A stretch of 64,000 bases of DNA from Bryobacterales bacterium. GTDB taxonomy: Bacteria > Acidobacteriota > Terriglobia > Bryobacterales > UBA6623. The stretch covers positions 28,637 through 92,636 of the forward strand of contig JAPPMB010000037.1 of assembly GCA_028819255.1 (NCBI GenBank). Reading direction: 5' to 3'. Positions 38,825 to 48,662 of this stretch are shown piece after piece. Numbering within the stretch: the first letter of the stretch is position 1; each line of letters opens with the position of its first letter. A program made the translations under genes and the position numbers. The notes beneath the pieces are model-generated. The model was not told the origin of the DNA. It made no database searches and saw nothing but the letters and a program-made list of their open reading frames with translations.

Positions 38825-40129
38825 CTATTCGGCCGCGTCCTCGCCTCGGGCGTGTGCCAGTTCGCGAGCACTCGGATTGACCGATGGGCGGAACGGAACC
38901 TCGCATACTCGTGCATTGACGGGTTGGCCCGGCTCGCTCGCGTACTCGTCGGGCAACCAAACCAGCAGCTTGGTCCCGACCTCCGAATTGCCGATCGGCA
39001 CGTAGCCTAGGGAGATGTTGCACCCCAGTTCGGGGGCGTGCCACGGCGAAGTCAGGTAGCCGATCGGATCGCGACCCGCGGCATCCGAGACGAGCCAAAA
39101 GTCGGGGGCATAGTCGTCGATCGGCTTGCCGCCCATCTTCATGCCCACCATTACCATCGAGAACGGCGGACGCCCTGCGGCGACCTCGGCGCGCATCCTT
39201 TCGAGTGCCGACCGGCCGATGTAGTCCCCCTGCTTCTTGCGGGGCACCTGATAGGCCAAGTTGCATTGAAATGGCACCGTCTCATGGTCGATGTCCTGCC
39301 CCCAGGACATGATGCCGGCCTGGATGCGACGCTGATGGCCGGGGGCGGTGACCATGAGCCGGTGCGCCTTGCCTGCCTCAAGCACCGCGTGCCACAGCTT
39401 CTCGGCGTGCAGAGTGGCGTCCCGCAGATAAATCTCGTAGCCCTTCTCGCCCGAGAAACCGGATTGGGAGATGACCACCGGGCAGCCCGCGACCTCGGCT
39501 TCGAGGAGGCCGTAGTAGGGAATGGCCCTGACGTCGTCGCCGAGCAGATCGACCATCAGCGCCAGCGACTTCGGCCCCTGGATCTGCAACGGGCAGACAT
39601 CGATCTCATCGATCTCCACGTCCATTCGCATCCCAACGTTGACGCCTTGCAGCCAGAACAGCACGTCCGAGTCCGCCAGCGAGAACCAAAACTCCTCCTC
39701 GGACAGGCGCAGCAGGACCGGGTCATTCAGAATCCCGCCCCTTTCATTGCAGAGAATGACGTACCTCGCATGCATCGGCTTGATGCGCGTCGCGTCGCGC
39801 GTGATGACGTAGTCGACGAACCGCTCCGCATCCGGGCCCTTGACCCGAATCTGGCGCTCGACCGCGACGTTCCACAAGGTCACGTGATTAGTCAGCGCCT
39901 CGTGCTCGACCGCTGCGCCGCCGTCCTCTGGTCGAATGTAGCCACGAGGATGGTAGACGCGGTTGTAAATCGTGGCCCGCCAGCATCCTGTGGCGTGGGA
40001 CAGATGCCAGTAGGGCGACTTCCGCACACGCGTCGAAATGAGCAGTTCCGTGGGCGTTCGTCCGCTCTGGCGCAGGTTGATGGGAACGATTCGGTCGCTC
40101 TGGTCGACACTGCGCGGCTGACCACTCAT
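38825..40129 (-). CDS. GcvT-family folate-dependent demethylase, DmdA-like
   Basis: 434 residues from the ATG at 40127-40129, preceded by AGGAGGAG. The GcvT fold binds tetrahydrofolate and accepts a methyl or methylene group. The order STRVRKSPYWHLSHATGCWR, ALTNHVTLWNVAVERQIRVK, GPDAERFVDYVITRD, GGILNDPVLLRLSEEEFWFS and LADSDVLFWLQG resembles dimethylsulfoniopropionate demethylase DmdA more than the glycine-cleavage T protein. DMSP specificity is not proven; other methylated compounds are possible. Divergent from a dimethylglycine-dehydrogenase-like gene, which suggests shared one-carbon catabolism. Confidence 0.78.
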   Translation of the reverse strand: MSGQPRSVDQSDRIVPINLRQSGRTPTELLISTRVRKSPYWHLSHATGCWRATIYNRVYHPRGYIRPEDGGAAVEHEALTNHVTLWNVAVERQIRVKGPDAERFVDYVITRDATRIKPMHARYVILCNERGGILNDPVLLRLSEEEFWFSLADSDVLFWLQGVNVGMRMDVEIDEIDVCPLQIQGPKSLALMVDLLGDDVRAIPYYGLLEAEVAGCPVVISQSGFSGEKGYEIYLRDATLHAEKLWHAVLEAGKAHRLMVTAPGHQRRIQAGIMSWGQDIDHETVPFQCNLAYQVPRKKQGDYIGRSALERMRAEVAAGRPPFSMVMVGMKMGGKPIDDYAPDFWLVSDAAGRDPIGYLTSPWHAPELGCNISLGYVPIGNSEVGTKLLVWLPDEYASEPGQPVNARVCEVPFRPSVNPSARELAHARGEDAAE

Positions 40130-40450
40130 GGCTCCTCCTGGTCCATCGTGACTGACGGCTTTCGGGTGCGGCCCCGGGATGCGATCGACTCGCAATCATC
40201 CAACGGCACTGCCGCGTTACCGGCGATACCTCGCAACTCGAGTGTTGCCGCTTTCACCACGGTGCCCCGGCCCTCGAGGCGCTTGCAGACCGGACCGATT
40301 ATATGCCATGTTTCAAGGCTGACCTACTGGTCAGCGCGCCATGTGGACGCCCCTGCCGCAAATTGGGGCACGGCCCAGCATCGACGCGATCGACTCCGGC
40401 GCCGAGCATTTCACGAGGCGGGATGGTCACGCACACGAGAGGGATCAATT
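40130..40450. promoter_or_regulatory. Divergent intergenic region between the two demethylation genes
   Basis: About 320 bases between the minus-strand DmdA-like gene and the plus-strand FAD/GcvT gene. It must carry both promoters. I do not see a strong dyad or riboswitch. Confidence 0.35.
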
Positions 40451-43003
40451 GTGGAACGCTCCATCAGCAGCCCAGCCGAGAGCACCTCGCCGCCGCCGGA
40501 AAGGGTGACGATTGCCGTGATCGGCGCAGGCATCGTTGGCAATTGCCTGGTGGGACACTTGGCGGAACTCGGGTGGGTCGACCTGCTGCTGATCGACAAG
40601 GGGCCGCTTCCCAATCCGGGCGGATCGACCGGCCACGCGTCGAATTTCATCTTCCCCACCGATCACAGCCGCGAGATCGCGATGCTGACATTGGAGAGCC
40701 AACGCCAGTATGCGGCGCTTGGCGTAAACACCACGTGTGGCGGCATCGAAGTGGCACGCACGGAGGCTCGCATGGAGGAGCTGCGCCGACGGATGACCTC
40801 GGCGCGCTGCTGGGGTATCGAGGCCGAGCTGCTCGATCCCGCCGAGGTGGTCGCCAAGGTGCCGTTCGTGAACCGTGACGTGATCCTAGGCGGATTCTAC
40901 ACGCCAAGCGTGTCGGTGGTCGACTCGGTCCGGGCAGGCACCATCATGCGTGAACGGGCGCAGGCCAAGGGAGTGCTGACCGTGCTGGACAACACCGAGG
41001 TCACCGGGCTGGAGGTGTCACGCCCGCGATTCGGACGTCCGCGTATTCGGGCCGTGGTGACTTCGCGCGGCACGATTGCGGTGGAGCAGGTGGTCATTGC
41101 GTGCGGCGTTTGGAGCCCGCGAGTCGCCGCGCTCGCCGGCGCGACCATCCCGCTCACCCCGGCTGTGCACCAGATGGCTGACATGGGCTCGATCGACTTG
41201 CTGCGCAGGACGGGAAACGAGATCGCCTATCCGATCGTCCGCGACATGGACACCTTCATGTACGAGCGGCAGAGTCACGAAGCGATGGAGATCGGATCAT
41301 ATGCCCATCGCCCTATCTTGGTGCGACCCGATGACATTCCTTCCGTGGCGGAGGCGGAGCGGACACCCACCGAGATGCCCTTCACCGGCGACGACTTCGC
41401 TCCCCAGCTTGAGCACGCCCGGACGATCATAGGCGAGCTGCTCGCCGGTTCCGAGGTGCAATACGCCGTGAACGGTCTGCTGTCGCTGACCCCGGATGCG
41501 CACCAGGTGCTGGGCGAAACCGCCGAGGTGGCGAAGCTCTGGTCGGCGGCCGCAGTCTGGATCAAGGAGGGGCCCGGCACCGCGCGCTTGATCGCCGAAT
41601 GGATCACCTTCGGCTATCCGCGCCTCTGCGATCCGCACGAATCGGACATCACCCGGTTCTACCCGCACGAGCGGACCGAGCAGCACATCCGGCAGCGCTG
41701 TCGCGAGCACTTCAACAAGACGTACGGGATCGTGCATCCGCGCGAGCAATGGGCATCCGCGCGCGGCATGCACCGGGCTCCGTTCCACGACCGCACTGCG
41801 ACCCTAGGTGCCGAGTACTTCGAGGCTCACGGCTGGGAGCGCCCCCAGTGGTACGCGTCGAACACGGATCTGGTCGCCCGCTACGGCGTCTCGGATCGCC
41901 CTCACGAGTGGGACCGCCGATGGTGGTCGCCGATCATCAACGCGGAGCATCTCCATATGCGGGAGAAGGTCGGAATCGTTGACTTGAGCGCGTTTCAGAT
42001 CTTCGACGTGTCGGGACCCGGCGTCGTGCCCTATCTGGAGCGGTTGACGGTCAACCTATGCGATCGTCCCGTCGGGTGCTCGATTTACACCCCGCTGTTG
42101 ACGCCGGATGGAGGCATCCGCGCCGACCTCACCATACAGCGGCTGGCGCACGATCGGTTCCGCATCGTGACCGGTGTCTTCGACGGTGCGCGCGACGAGG
42201 TCTGGTTCCGTCGCCATTTGCCCTCAGACGGCTCTGTCCAGTTCGAAAACCAGTCGTCGGCGGTCTGCACCATAGGCGTGTGGGGACCGGATGCTCGTAC
42301 GTTGCTCTCCGAGGTGACAGACACCCCGCTATCACAGGAAGCATTCCCATACGGGAGGGTGAAGGACGTGATCATTGATGGCGTGCCGGCGACGATGCTC
42401 CGCATCTCCTACGTGGGCGAGAGCGGATGGGAGATTTACACGCGCACGTCGCACGGCGTGCGCATGTGGGACGCGATTTGGGAGACGGGTCGGGCCTTCG
42501 ACGCCCGACCGGTCGGAATCGGCGTCTACGGCACGACAGGCCGACTCGAGAAGGGATACGCGCTCATGGGCGCCGACCTCACCGCGGAGTACTCGCCAGT
42601 GGAGGCGGGCTTGGCGCGGCCCCGCGTCAAGGCCGCAGAGTTCATTGGGAAGCAGGCCTACCTGCAGGCGCGCGCCGAACGTCCGGCGGCGAGGCTGTGT
42701 ACGCTGACAATGGACCATCACGGTAGCGCTGCCGGGATGCCCCGCTTCCCCACCGGCGGCAGCGAACCGATCCTTACACTCGACGGGGAGCGCCTCCTCG
42801 ACGCCCGTGGACGGGAGTCGCTCGTCACCTCCGCCGGCATGGGACCGTCCGTCGGCCAGTACCTCCTGCTGGCCTACCTGCCGATCGAGAGGGCGGTGGC
42901 TGGCACCAAGTTGCAAGTGCTGTACATGAATGAGTGCTTCCCCGTGACCGTAGCTTCCCGCGCGGCAATGTTCGATCCTGAGGGCACCCGGCTGAAAGCG
43001 TAG
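40451..43003 (+). CDS. FAD-dependent dimethylglycine/sarcosine dehydrogenase-like protein (DAO-GcvT fusion)
   Basis: 850 residues, GTG start at 40451. The N-terminal DAO domain has the dinucleotide motif IAVIGAGIVGNCLVGHL and a GSTGHASNFIF segment at the place where related enzymes link FAD to histidine. From about 490 a GcvT domain follows (EHLHMREKVGIVDLSAFQIF, GGIRADLTIQRLAHDRFRIV, YVGESGWEIYTRT), ending in a barrel domain (LCTLTMDHHG). It should oxidatively demethylate an N-methyl amine or amino acid and pass the carbon to tetrahydrofolate. Confidence 0.9.
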   Translation: MERSISSPAESTSPPPERVTIAVIGAGIVGNCLVGHLAELGWVDLLLIDKGPLPNPGGSTGHASNFIFPTDHSREIAMLTLESQRQYAALGVNTTCGGIEVARTEARMEELRRRMTSARCWGIEAELLDPAEVVAKVPFVNRDVILGGFYTPSVSVVDSVRAGTIMRERAQAKGVLTVLDNTEVTGLEVSRPRFGRPRIRAVVTSRGTIAVEQVVIACGVWSPRVAALAGATIPLTPAVHQMADMGSIDLLRRTGNEIAYPIVRDMDTFMYERQSHEAMEIGSYAHRPILVRPDDIPSVAEAERTPTEMPFTGDDFAPQLEHARTIIGELLAGSEVQYAVNGLLSLTPDAHQVLGETAEVAKLWSAAAVWIKEGPGTARLIAEWITFGYPRLCDPHESDITRFYPHERTEQHIRQRCREHFNKTYGIVHPREQWASARGMHRAPFHDRTATLGAEYFEAHGWERPQWYASNTDLVARYGVSDRPHEWDRRWWSPIINAEHLHMREKVGIVDLSAFQIFDVSGPGVVPYLERLTVNLCDRPVGCSIYTPLLTPDGGIRADLTIQRLAHDRFRIVTGVFDGARDEVWFRRHLPSDGSVQFENQSSAVCTIGVWGPDARTLLSEVTDTPLSQEAFPYGRVKDVIIDGVPATMLRISYVGESGWEIYTRTSHGVRMWDAIWETGRAFDARPVGIGVYGTTGRLEKGYALMGADLTAEYSPVEAGLARPRVKAAEFIGKQAYLQARAERPAARLCTLTMDHHGSAAGMPRFPTGGSEPILTLDGERLLDARGRESLVTSAGMGPSVGQYLLLAYLPIERAVAGTKLQVLYMNECFPVTVASRAAMFDPEGTRLKA

Positions 43004-43162
43004 CTAGACGAGGTGTTGGACGGCTTCGCCGTCGCAGAAAGCACCATAGACCTAGCGAGGCTGCGCCCGACGAGTGTCCCGCGGATGTTCGTGGCGCGGT
43101 CAAGGCTACGCGCGGACTGCGCACGCTGTTCCGCTATGCGGACGCGACCGCCGGATGTTCGC

Positions 43163-43546
43163 TCAGGGGACGGTGCCCGTCGACCGCGTCAGCATCCATG
43201 TGTCAAGAGAGGGAAGCAGCGGGATGGCCGGCTGGCCCTCTTTCGGGGCGGCGGGAGTGTTTCTTGGGGGATCGGATGCATTAGTGCCCAAACGCATTCT
43301 TGGCCGCGGGATTCCCGGTCCTGAGAATCCATATCGGCGGCCCTTCGGAGGCTTGTGGAATTCCCCCTTCACGGTTCGCGTGACGGCCTTGGCGATTTCC
43401 TCGAAGGTGGCATCGACGCGATGGTCCTGCTCCAGCTCGGCCTTGGACGGCTGGTGGGAGTGATGGACTAGCCGGACGGTCGGCGGCTCGGATTGCTTCC
43501 GTTGTCGGGTAGAAGTCCGACTTGCGTCGGCGGTGCGTTTGGGCAC
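43163..43546 (-). CDS. Small protein of unknown function
   Basis: 127 residues if the GTG at 43544-43546 is used. The part PPTVRLVHHSHQPSKAELEQ and DHRVDATFEEIAKAVTR resembles a small conserved protein found in many bacteria that usually ends soon after. Here the frame runs on for about 60 residues of unlikely sequence. A better-placed ATG four bases upstream (43550), preceded by AAGGGGA, is in another frame. A frameshift near the start is therefore possible. Confidence 0.45.
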   Translation of the reverse strand: MPKRTADASRTSTRQRKQSEPPTVRLVHHSHQPSKAELEQDHRVDATFEEIAKAVTRTVKGEFHKPPKGRRYGFSGPGIPRPRMRLGTNASDPPRNTPAAPKEGQPAIPLLPSLDTWMLTRSTGTVP

Positions 43547-43826
43547 TCATGCTATGATCCCCTTTCGAAAAGACGCTACGAGTGAAGGACTTTCGAATTC
43601 TCGATGCCACCAACTCCCGTCGAACCGCCCATGAGATCGAATGGCACGTTGCGGGACGGGAGATACGCTGAACCGCTCTCTGATGCTTGTCGGCCATTCC
43701 GCAAGCGATTGGCAGTGCAGATCGTCGCGTTTCTCAACGACACGACAAACCTAATCCCTGTGACTCTGGCCAATGAGTGCGAGTGCGAAGATTGTCCATG
43801 ACCATTGAAGTGGGGATTTCCCGACA

Positions 43827-44720
43827 ATGAAACTGAAGTTGAGCTCGTGGTTGATTTGCTGGCTGGCCGTAGGGACAGTTTGCTGGAGCCAGCAAGCCCA
43901 AATCCCGCCCGAGGAGAGCAGACCACTTCCGCAATTAGAGGAATTCCTTGAACATGTTAAGAAAAAACTGACTGGAGATCGATTGCTACAGAGTCAATAT
44001 ACTTTCAATCGCCATGAAACCACCCAGCTAATTGATCGTCATGGCGAGCTGAAAAGGAGCTGGTCAAAGGAGTGGGAAGTCTTCCCATCGGTCGATCCGA
44101 AACTCTCCTACGAGCGCCTGATCGAGAAAAATTGGAAACCAATCAAGTCCTCTAGAATCGAAAAGCAAGACCGAGCAAATCGCAAGAAGACAGAAAAAAT
44201 CAAGCAGCTCAGTCCCGAACACATCGAGAAGAAGCACCAGCAGGAAAGACAAGAAGAGCAACGCCGAATCGAGGAGCTATTCCGCCTCCTTGAATTCCGG
44301 AGTCAGGACAGGGAAACGATTGAAGGAATCTCCACTATTGTCGTCTCATTTGAGCCTAGGCCCAGCTACCGTCCCAAGCTCAAAGCGGTTCGCCCGCTGC
44401 GAAAGATGCGAGGACAAGCCTGGATCTGTGAAGACGACCATATGTTGGTCAAAGTCGAGATCGAGCTGATGAAGGCTGTGACCCTTGCCTGGGGTGCGGT
44501 CGCCCGTTTGCACAAAGGAGCCCGCCTACGATTCACACGGCGCAAGGTCAACGACGAGGTCTGGCTGCCAGACGAGTCCTATTTCCAAGGTTCGGGTCGG
44601 GTTCTGCTTGTGAAGGAGTTTCGCATGGAGATCCGCAACCGCTACTCCGACTACCGAAAGTTCACCGTGGAGGATTTGATCGAGTATGTCGCTGATCCAA
44701 CCCCTTCGCCTGCCAGATGA
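43827..44720 (+). CDS. Exported protein of unknown function
   Basis: 297 residues with a clear signal peptide (LSSWLICWLAVGTVCWSQQ). The mature part has a charged coiled-coil-like region (about 110-150; KKTEKIKQLSPEHIEKKHQQ). A beta-rich C-terminal half follows (IVVSFEPRPSYRP, GQAWICEDDHMLVKVEIEL, DEVWLPDESYFQGSGRVLL), a pattern reminiscent of outer-membrane lipoprotein-sorting or LolA-like proteins seen in Acidobacteriota. That resemblance is loose. Confidence 0.65.
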   Translation: MKLKLSSWLICWLAVGTVCWSQQAQIPPEESRPLPQLEEFLEHVKKKLTGDRLLQSQYTFNRHETTQLIDRHGELKRSWSKEWEVFPSVDPKLSYERLIEKNWKPIKSSRIEKQDRANRKKTEKIKQLSPEHIEKKHQQERQEEQRRIEELFRLLEFRSQDRETIEGISTIVVSFEPRPSYRPKLKAVRPLRKMRGQAWICEDDHMLVKVEIELMKAVTLAWGAVARLHKGARLRFTRRKVNDEVWLPDESYFQGSGRVLLVKEFRMEIRNRYSDYRKFTVEDLIEYVADPTPSPAR

Positions 44721-44911
44721 AAGAGAATCAGAGATCTTGCGGGTGCAGCGCCAGCCGCACGGTAGCGAAGGTGACCGAGGCAGCCGAGTAGTTGGAGGTT
44801 CGGGAGCACTCGGCACGGCGCTGGGTGAAGCCGGTGTGTCCGGACGCGGGGCGGTGCATGAACGGCCTCCACAGACCAAGCGCAGCTACAACGCCCGCAT
44901 CCCGGCGGGCA

Positions 44912-45181
44912 GGCCGCGGCTCTTGCCAGGATCTCGCGCTCCATCCGCACGCGGCGGATGTCGAGCCGCAGTTTCCGAAGCTCTTCGCGCTCGGGCGTGG
45001 TCGGGCCGTCCTTGCGCACGCCGCTGTCGAGCTGTGCCTGCTTGACACAGCACCGCACCGAGTCCACCGAGATCTCGAACTCCTCGGCGATCTCACGAGG
45101 CCAGAGTTCGCTCGACAGGGCCAGCTTCACGGCTTGCTCCCGGAACTCCTTGGGATGTGCCTTGACCTGTCGTTCGCTCAT
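44912..45181 (-). mobile_element. IS3-family transposase OrfA, truncated copy
   Basis: From the ATG at 45179-45181 about 90 residues read as an IS3-type OrfA helix-turn-helix protein (HPKEFREQAVKLALSS, WPREIAEEFEISVDSVRCCV, then a leucine-zipper-like ELRKLRLDIRRVRMEREIL). The frame then runs into sequence unlike OrfB, and no DDE catalytic domain follows before the exported-protein gene. This is a remnant insertion sequence. Confidence 0.75.
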
Positions 45182-45292
45182 CGCTGGGGCCCTCCTCAAA
45201 CCCCGCCACACCAGAGGAGCGCCCCCCGTCACGAAGCTCGTTTCAAGTGTCCACGAAGACGCAGGCACTTCAGCTAGCATGTGGGCGTAGTG

Positions 45293-46879
45293 ATGAACTG
45301 GTTGCTTTCGGTCGCCCTCGCCCTGGCCTGCGCGAGCTGCATGGCTCCGACGAGCGGTCCCGAAGCGGAGTCGCGTCCCAACATCATCGTGATGCTGACC
45401 GACGACCAGGGCTGGCAGGACACTTCGGAGCCGTTCGCAGCGGAGAGGACACCTCTGAACGAGCGCTATCGCACGCCCGAGATCGAGCGGCTGGCGGACG
45501 AGGGGATGAAGTTCACGAACGCGTATTCCAATGCAGTCTGCACTCCAACCCGCGTCGAGCTGATGACCGGTCTGAACCAGGCCCGCACGCGAGTATCCAA
45601 CTGGACGCATTTCCGCGGCGAGCCCACGGACCGGCCGCACCCTGACCTGGTGATTCCGAAGTGGAACATGAACGGCCTGCAGCCCCTGCGGGGCATACCG
45701 CTGTCCGTGCATGCGCAGACGCTGCCGCAGCAGTTGCAGAGTGCGGGCTACCGAACGATCCACATCGGGAAGGGCCATTTCGGGACCAGGGACACGCCCG
45801 GCGAGGACCCCAGTGCCTTCGGCTTCGACGTCCGCATCGGCGGGCGGTTCTCAGGGGCTCCGGGAAGCTATTACGGCACGGACAATTTCGCCAGCGACGG
45901 CGACCCCGCTGCAACGCCATGGAGAGCGTGGGACATGGAAAAGTACTTCGGACAGGAGATCTATCTGACCGAGGCCCTGACGATCGAGGCCGTTGCGGCG
46001 GTCCGCCAAGCCGTCGCGGACGGCAAGCCGTTCTTCCTGTACTTCGCGCACTTTGCCCCGCACACCCCCATCCAGCCGGACCCGCGGTTCGTCCAGCGCT
46101 ATCTGGATGCGGGGCTGCCGAAAGGGGAAGCCGCCTACGCGTCAATGATCGAGGGCGTCGACAAGAGCCTCGGAGACATCATGGACCTGCTGGAGGACCT
46201 TGGCATTGACCAGGGCACGGCCGTCTTCTTCACTTCCGACAACGGGGGTCTGAGCCTGCCCAGCCGGCGGGCTGGAGTGCCCCATACCCACAACGCACCC
46301 CTGAACAGCGGCAAGGGCTCAACGTACGAGGGAGGGCTCCGCGTGCCGCTTGTGGTCAAGTGGCCCGGTGTCACCGCACCCGGCAGCGTCAAGTCGACGC
46401 CGGTCACGATCGAGGACTTCTTCCCGACGATTCTCGAGATCGCCGGCGTCGAATTCGGCGGCCAAAACGGTGCCCTGAACAACCACGAGGGCGTGGTCGA
46501 ACTCGGCTCGGAACTGGACGGCCGCAGCTTTGTCCCGCTCCTGCGGGGCGAAGCCGGCGAGCCCGACCGGCCGCTGTTCTGGCATTTCCCGCACAAGTGG
46601 GGCGGCCTGCGCGGACCCGGGCCAACGGGACCCGGCATCGGCGCGACAAGCGCTGTCCGGCGCGGAGACTGGAAGCTGGTCTACTGGCACATCGACGGCC
46701 GCAAGGAACTGTTCAACCTCGCGGAAGACATCGGCGAGAAGCACAACCTGGCAAACGACCAGCCTCAAGTGACCGCGGATCTGTCGTCCCTTCTGGGCGG
46801 GTTCCTGCGCGAGGTTGACGCGGTCATGCCCACCCGAGTTGCCACGGGCGAGCTCGTCCCGTATCCGGACGAAATCTAG
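45293..46879 (+). CDS. Sulfatase (type I, formylglycine-dependent)
   Basis: 528 residues, start ATG at 45293. The N-terminal leader (LLSVALALACASCMAP) suggests export, perhaps as a lipoprotein. The metal site begins RPNIIVMLTDDQGW. The formylglycine motif is C83-T-P-T-R87 followed by MTG, the CxPxR signature needed for maturation. GKGHFGTRDTP and TSDNGG contribute other active-site positions. It would hydrolyse sulfate esters, for example on marine polysaccharides; the specific substrate cannot be told. Confidence 0.93.
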   Translation: MNWLLSVALALACASCMAPTSGPEAESRPNIIVMLTDDQGWQDTSEPFAAERTPLNERYRTPEIERLADEGMKFTNAYSNAVCTPTRVELMTGLNQARTRVSNWTHFRGEPTDRPHPDLVIPKWNMNGLQPLRGIPLSVHAQTLPQQLQSAGYRTIHIGKGHFGTRDTPGEDPSAFGFDVRIGGRFSGAPGSYYGTDNFASDGDPAATPWRAWDMEKYFGQEIYLTEALTIEAVAAVRQAVADGKPFFLYFAHFAPHTPIQPDPRFVQRYLDAGLPKGEAAYASMIEGVDKSLGDIMDLLEDLGIDQGTAVFFTSDNGGLSLPSRRAGVPHTHNAPLNSGKGSTYEGGLRVPLVVKWPGVTAPGSVKSTPVTIEDFFPTILEIAGVEFGGQNGALNNHEGVVELGSELDGRSFVPLLRGEAGEPDRPLFWHFPHKWGGLRGPGPTGPGIGATSAVRRGDWKLVYWHIDGRKELFNLAEDIGEKHNLANDQPQVTADLSSLLGGFLREVDAVMPTRVATGELVPYPDEI

Positions 46880-47078
46880 CTGGACAGGATCCTGCTCCCG
46901 ACCCATTGGAGTTCCGGTCGCCGCCGCGGGGCGAAATCGAGTTGCGAAGACGGCAACTTCCCGAACCGGTCGCCTTCAACACAGACTTCGCGGCTGCGGG
47001 CCACGTCGAAGTGGGACGCTCGCAACTCTGCCATTCGCGTCGCCCGTGACATTTTCTCCGGTAGTCGGATGCCTCCGC

Positions 47079-48662
47079 TCACATGCCCCATACGGTGACT
47101 GGCTTCCCGTGCTCCTCCTCCCGACGGAAGACCTTCTGCTCCCACGAAGCGTCCGTCGAGCGGTCGAAGATGACCAGGTGGCCCTCCTTGGCAGCGGCCC
47201 GGTCCATATAGGCGAGCGTCTGGGAAACTCCCTTGCCCAATGTCTCCTCCAGATTGCCGTGCAACGGCTTGCCCTCGATCACGACCTTCTGCCGACCGTC
47301 CGGCGCCGCACGCTCCCCGCCGGTCGGCCAGGTCGCTAGGATGTCCGTTCGCAGGTGCCCGAGACCGTACTCCCGCTCAACCCGCCCGCAGCTGTTGACG
47401 ATCCGCTGCAGGAACGCCCGCAGCAGCAGCTGCGGTCCCGCCTCCTTGTACCCGAAACGCTCCCACCAGTGCTCGGAGTTCTCTCGGAAATACTCCTGGA
47501 ATTCCGCGAGCAGCTTCGATACGAGGAGCCGACCGTCATCTCCCACGTACCATGCAGGCTCGTTCGTGATCGTGGCCTGGACGTCGCTGGTCAGCTCCCT
47601 CGGAATCACCTCGCGGTAGATGGGATTGGCAATGGCGAGCGGGGATCGCCGGGTCGCGAACCCGAGGTCGCGTACGTATGCGATGCCGTCGTCGCGCACC
47701 GCGGGACTGCCGCAGCCCACCAGAAGCTCAATGACGCGCCGCACGCGCGGTTCGCGGAGCTTGTGGACGAGTTGGTCGAGATGCGTGTCGCAGCGAAGGA
47801 TCAGGGTCTCGTGGGCTTCCAGTACGCTCTCTAATGTAATGGGCCGGCTGCGGTCGCGGGCGGCCCTGTCTTCGAAGCAAGCCTGATAGCCCAAGTCGTT
47901 CACCAGCCAAGGCTGCCCGCAAGTCTGCTCCCAGAACCCAGCCAGAGCCTCTTCGGTGATCGCCTGACCGGTCTGCTCGGCGTGCTGGCCCACCAGTGCG
48001 CGGACCTCGCCCTCCGTGAAGTCGCCCAGCCGCAAGGACTTGGCCTTCACGTTGAAGGCACTTCCGCCGAGCACGATGCCGCCGGAAGCCGTGTGGATCC
48101 GGTAGTCGCGCACCCACCGCACCCCGCACAGCACAACGCTCTGCGGAAACCGCCCCGGCCGCCGGTCATTCCCGGACCGGAGCTGCCGCAGGACGGAAAC
48201 CAGCGGATCGCCGATCAAGGCGTCGATCTCGTCGATCAGCAGCACCAGCGGCCTGGAGTTCGCCGCAGACCAGCGCACCAGCACCTCCGTCAAGACGGCA
48301 CCCGGACCGGTCTGCTCAGGAATCCCGCTCCAGATTTCGATCACCGAGTCCTCATGCAGTATCTCGCTGGCACGGGAGGCCATCTCCGAAAGGACCGTGG
48401 CGACGGCACCGCCCACGTCCTCCCGCATCGCCTGGCCGCCTTCCACGTTCATGTAGAGACAGCGGTACTCGCCGCCGTGGTTCAGAAGGTCCGCCAACGC
48501 AAGCAGGGGCGACGTCTTCCCCGTCTGCCTCGGCGCGTGCAGCACGAAATACTTCTTGCGTCGAATCAGCGTCAGGACCCCGCCCATGTCCACCCGGCCC
48601 AGGGGAGGGATGAAGTAGTGGTCCTCGGAAACGATCGGCCCTTCGGTGTTGAAGAAGCGCAC
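47079..48662 (-). CDS. AAA-like ATPase with C-terminal PD-(D/E)XK nuclease-like domain
   Basis: About 527 residues from the GTG at 48660-48662 (VRFFNTEGPIVSEDHYFIPP); a longer frame to 48800 adds an unlikely leader. Walker A is APRQTGKTS and Walker B LVLLIDEIDAL, followed by a helical region. The C-terminus reads QKVVIEGKPLHG, then SQTLAYMDRAAAKEGHLVIF, matching the nuclease-like domain of a widespread family of ATP-binding proteins related to mobile elements. The core EGK, rather than ELK, keeps the E-x-K pair. Role unknown; possibly defence or a selfish element. Confidence 0.8.
   Translation of the reverse strand: MRFFNTEGPIVSEDHYFIPPLGRVDMGGVLTLIRRKKYFVLHAPRQTGKTSPLLALADLLNHGGEYRCLYMNVEGGQAMREDVGGAVATVLSEMASRASEILHEDSVIEIWSGIPEQTGPGAVLTEVLVRWSAANSRPLVLLIDEIDALIGDPLVSVLRQLRSGNDRRPGRFPQSVVLCGVRWVRDYRIHTASGGIVLGGSAFNVKAKSLRLGDFTEGEVRALVGQHAEQTGQAITEEALAGFWEQTCGQPWLVNDLGYQACFEDRAARDRSRPITLESVLEAHETLILRCDTHLDQLVHKLREPRVRRVIELLVGCGSPAVRDDGIAYVRDLGFATRRSPLAIANPIYREVIPRELTSDVQATITNEPAWYVGDDGRLLVSKLLAEFQEYFRENSEHWWERFGYKEAGPQLLLRAFLQRIVNSCGRVEREYGLGHLRTDILATWPTGGERAAPDGRQKVVIEGKPLHGNLEETLGKGVSQTLAYMDRAAAKEGHLVIFDRSTDASWEQKVFRREEEHGKPVTVWGM

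Noticed and set aside
39038..40450. A very long plus-strand reading frame running into the FAD/GcvT gene from 39038
   Set aside because: It overlaps the well-supported DmdA-like gene on the other strand and shows no family resemblance before the GTG at 40451. It is a high-GC shadow frame.
44651..45778. A 375-codon minus-strand frame containing the IS3 OrfA sequence
   Set aside because: Only the part from 45181 to about 44912 resembles OrfA. The upstream part is antisense to the sulfatase gene and the downstream part is out of frame with any OrfB.
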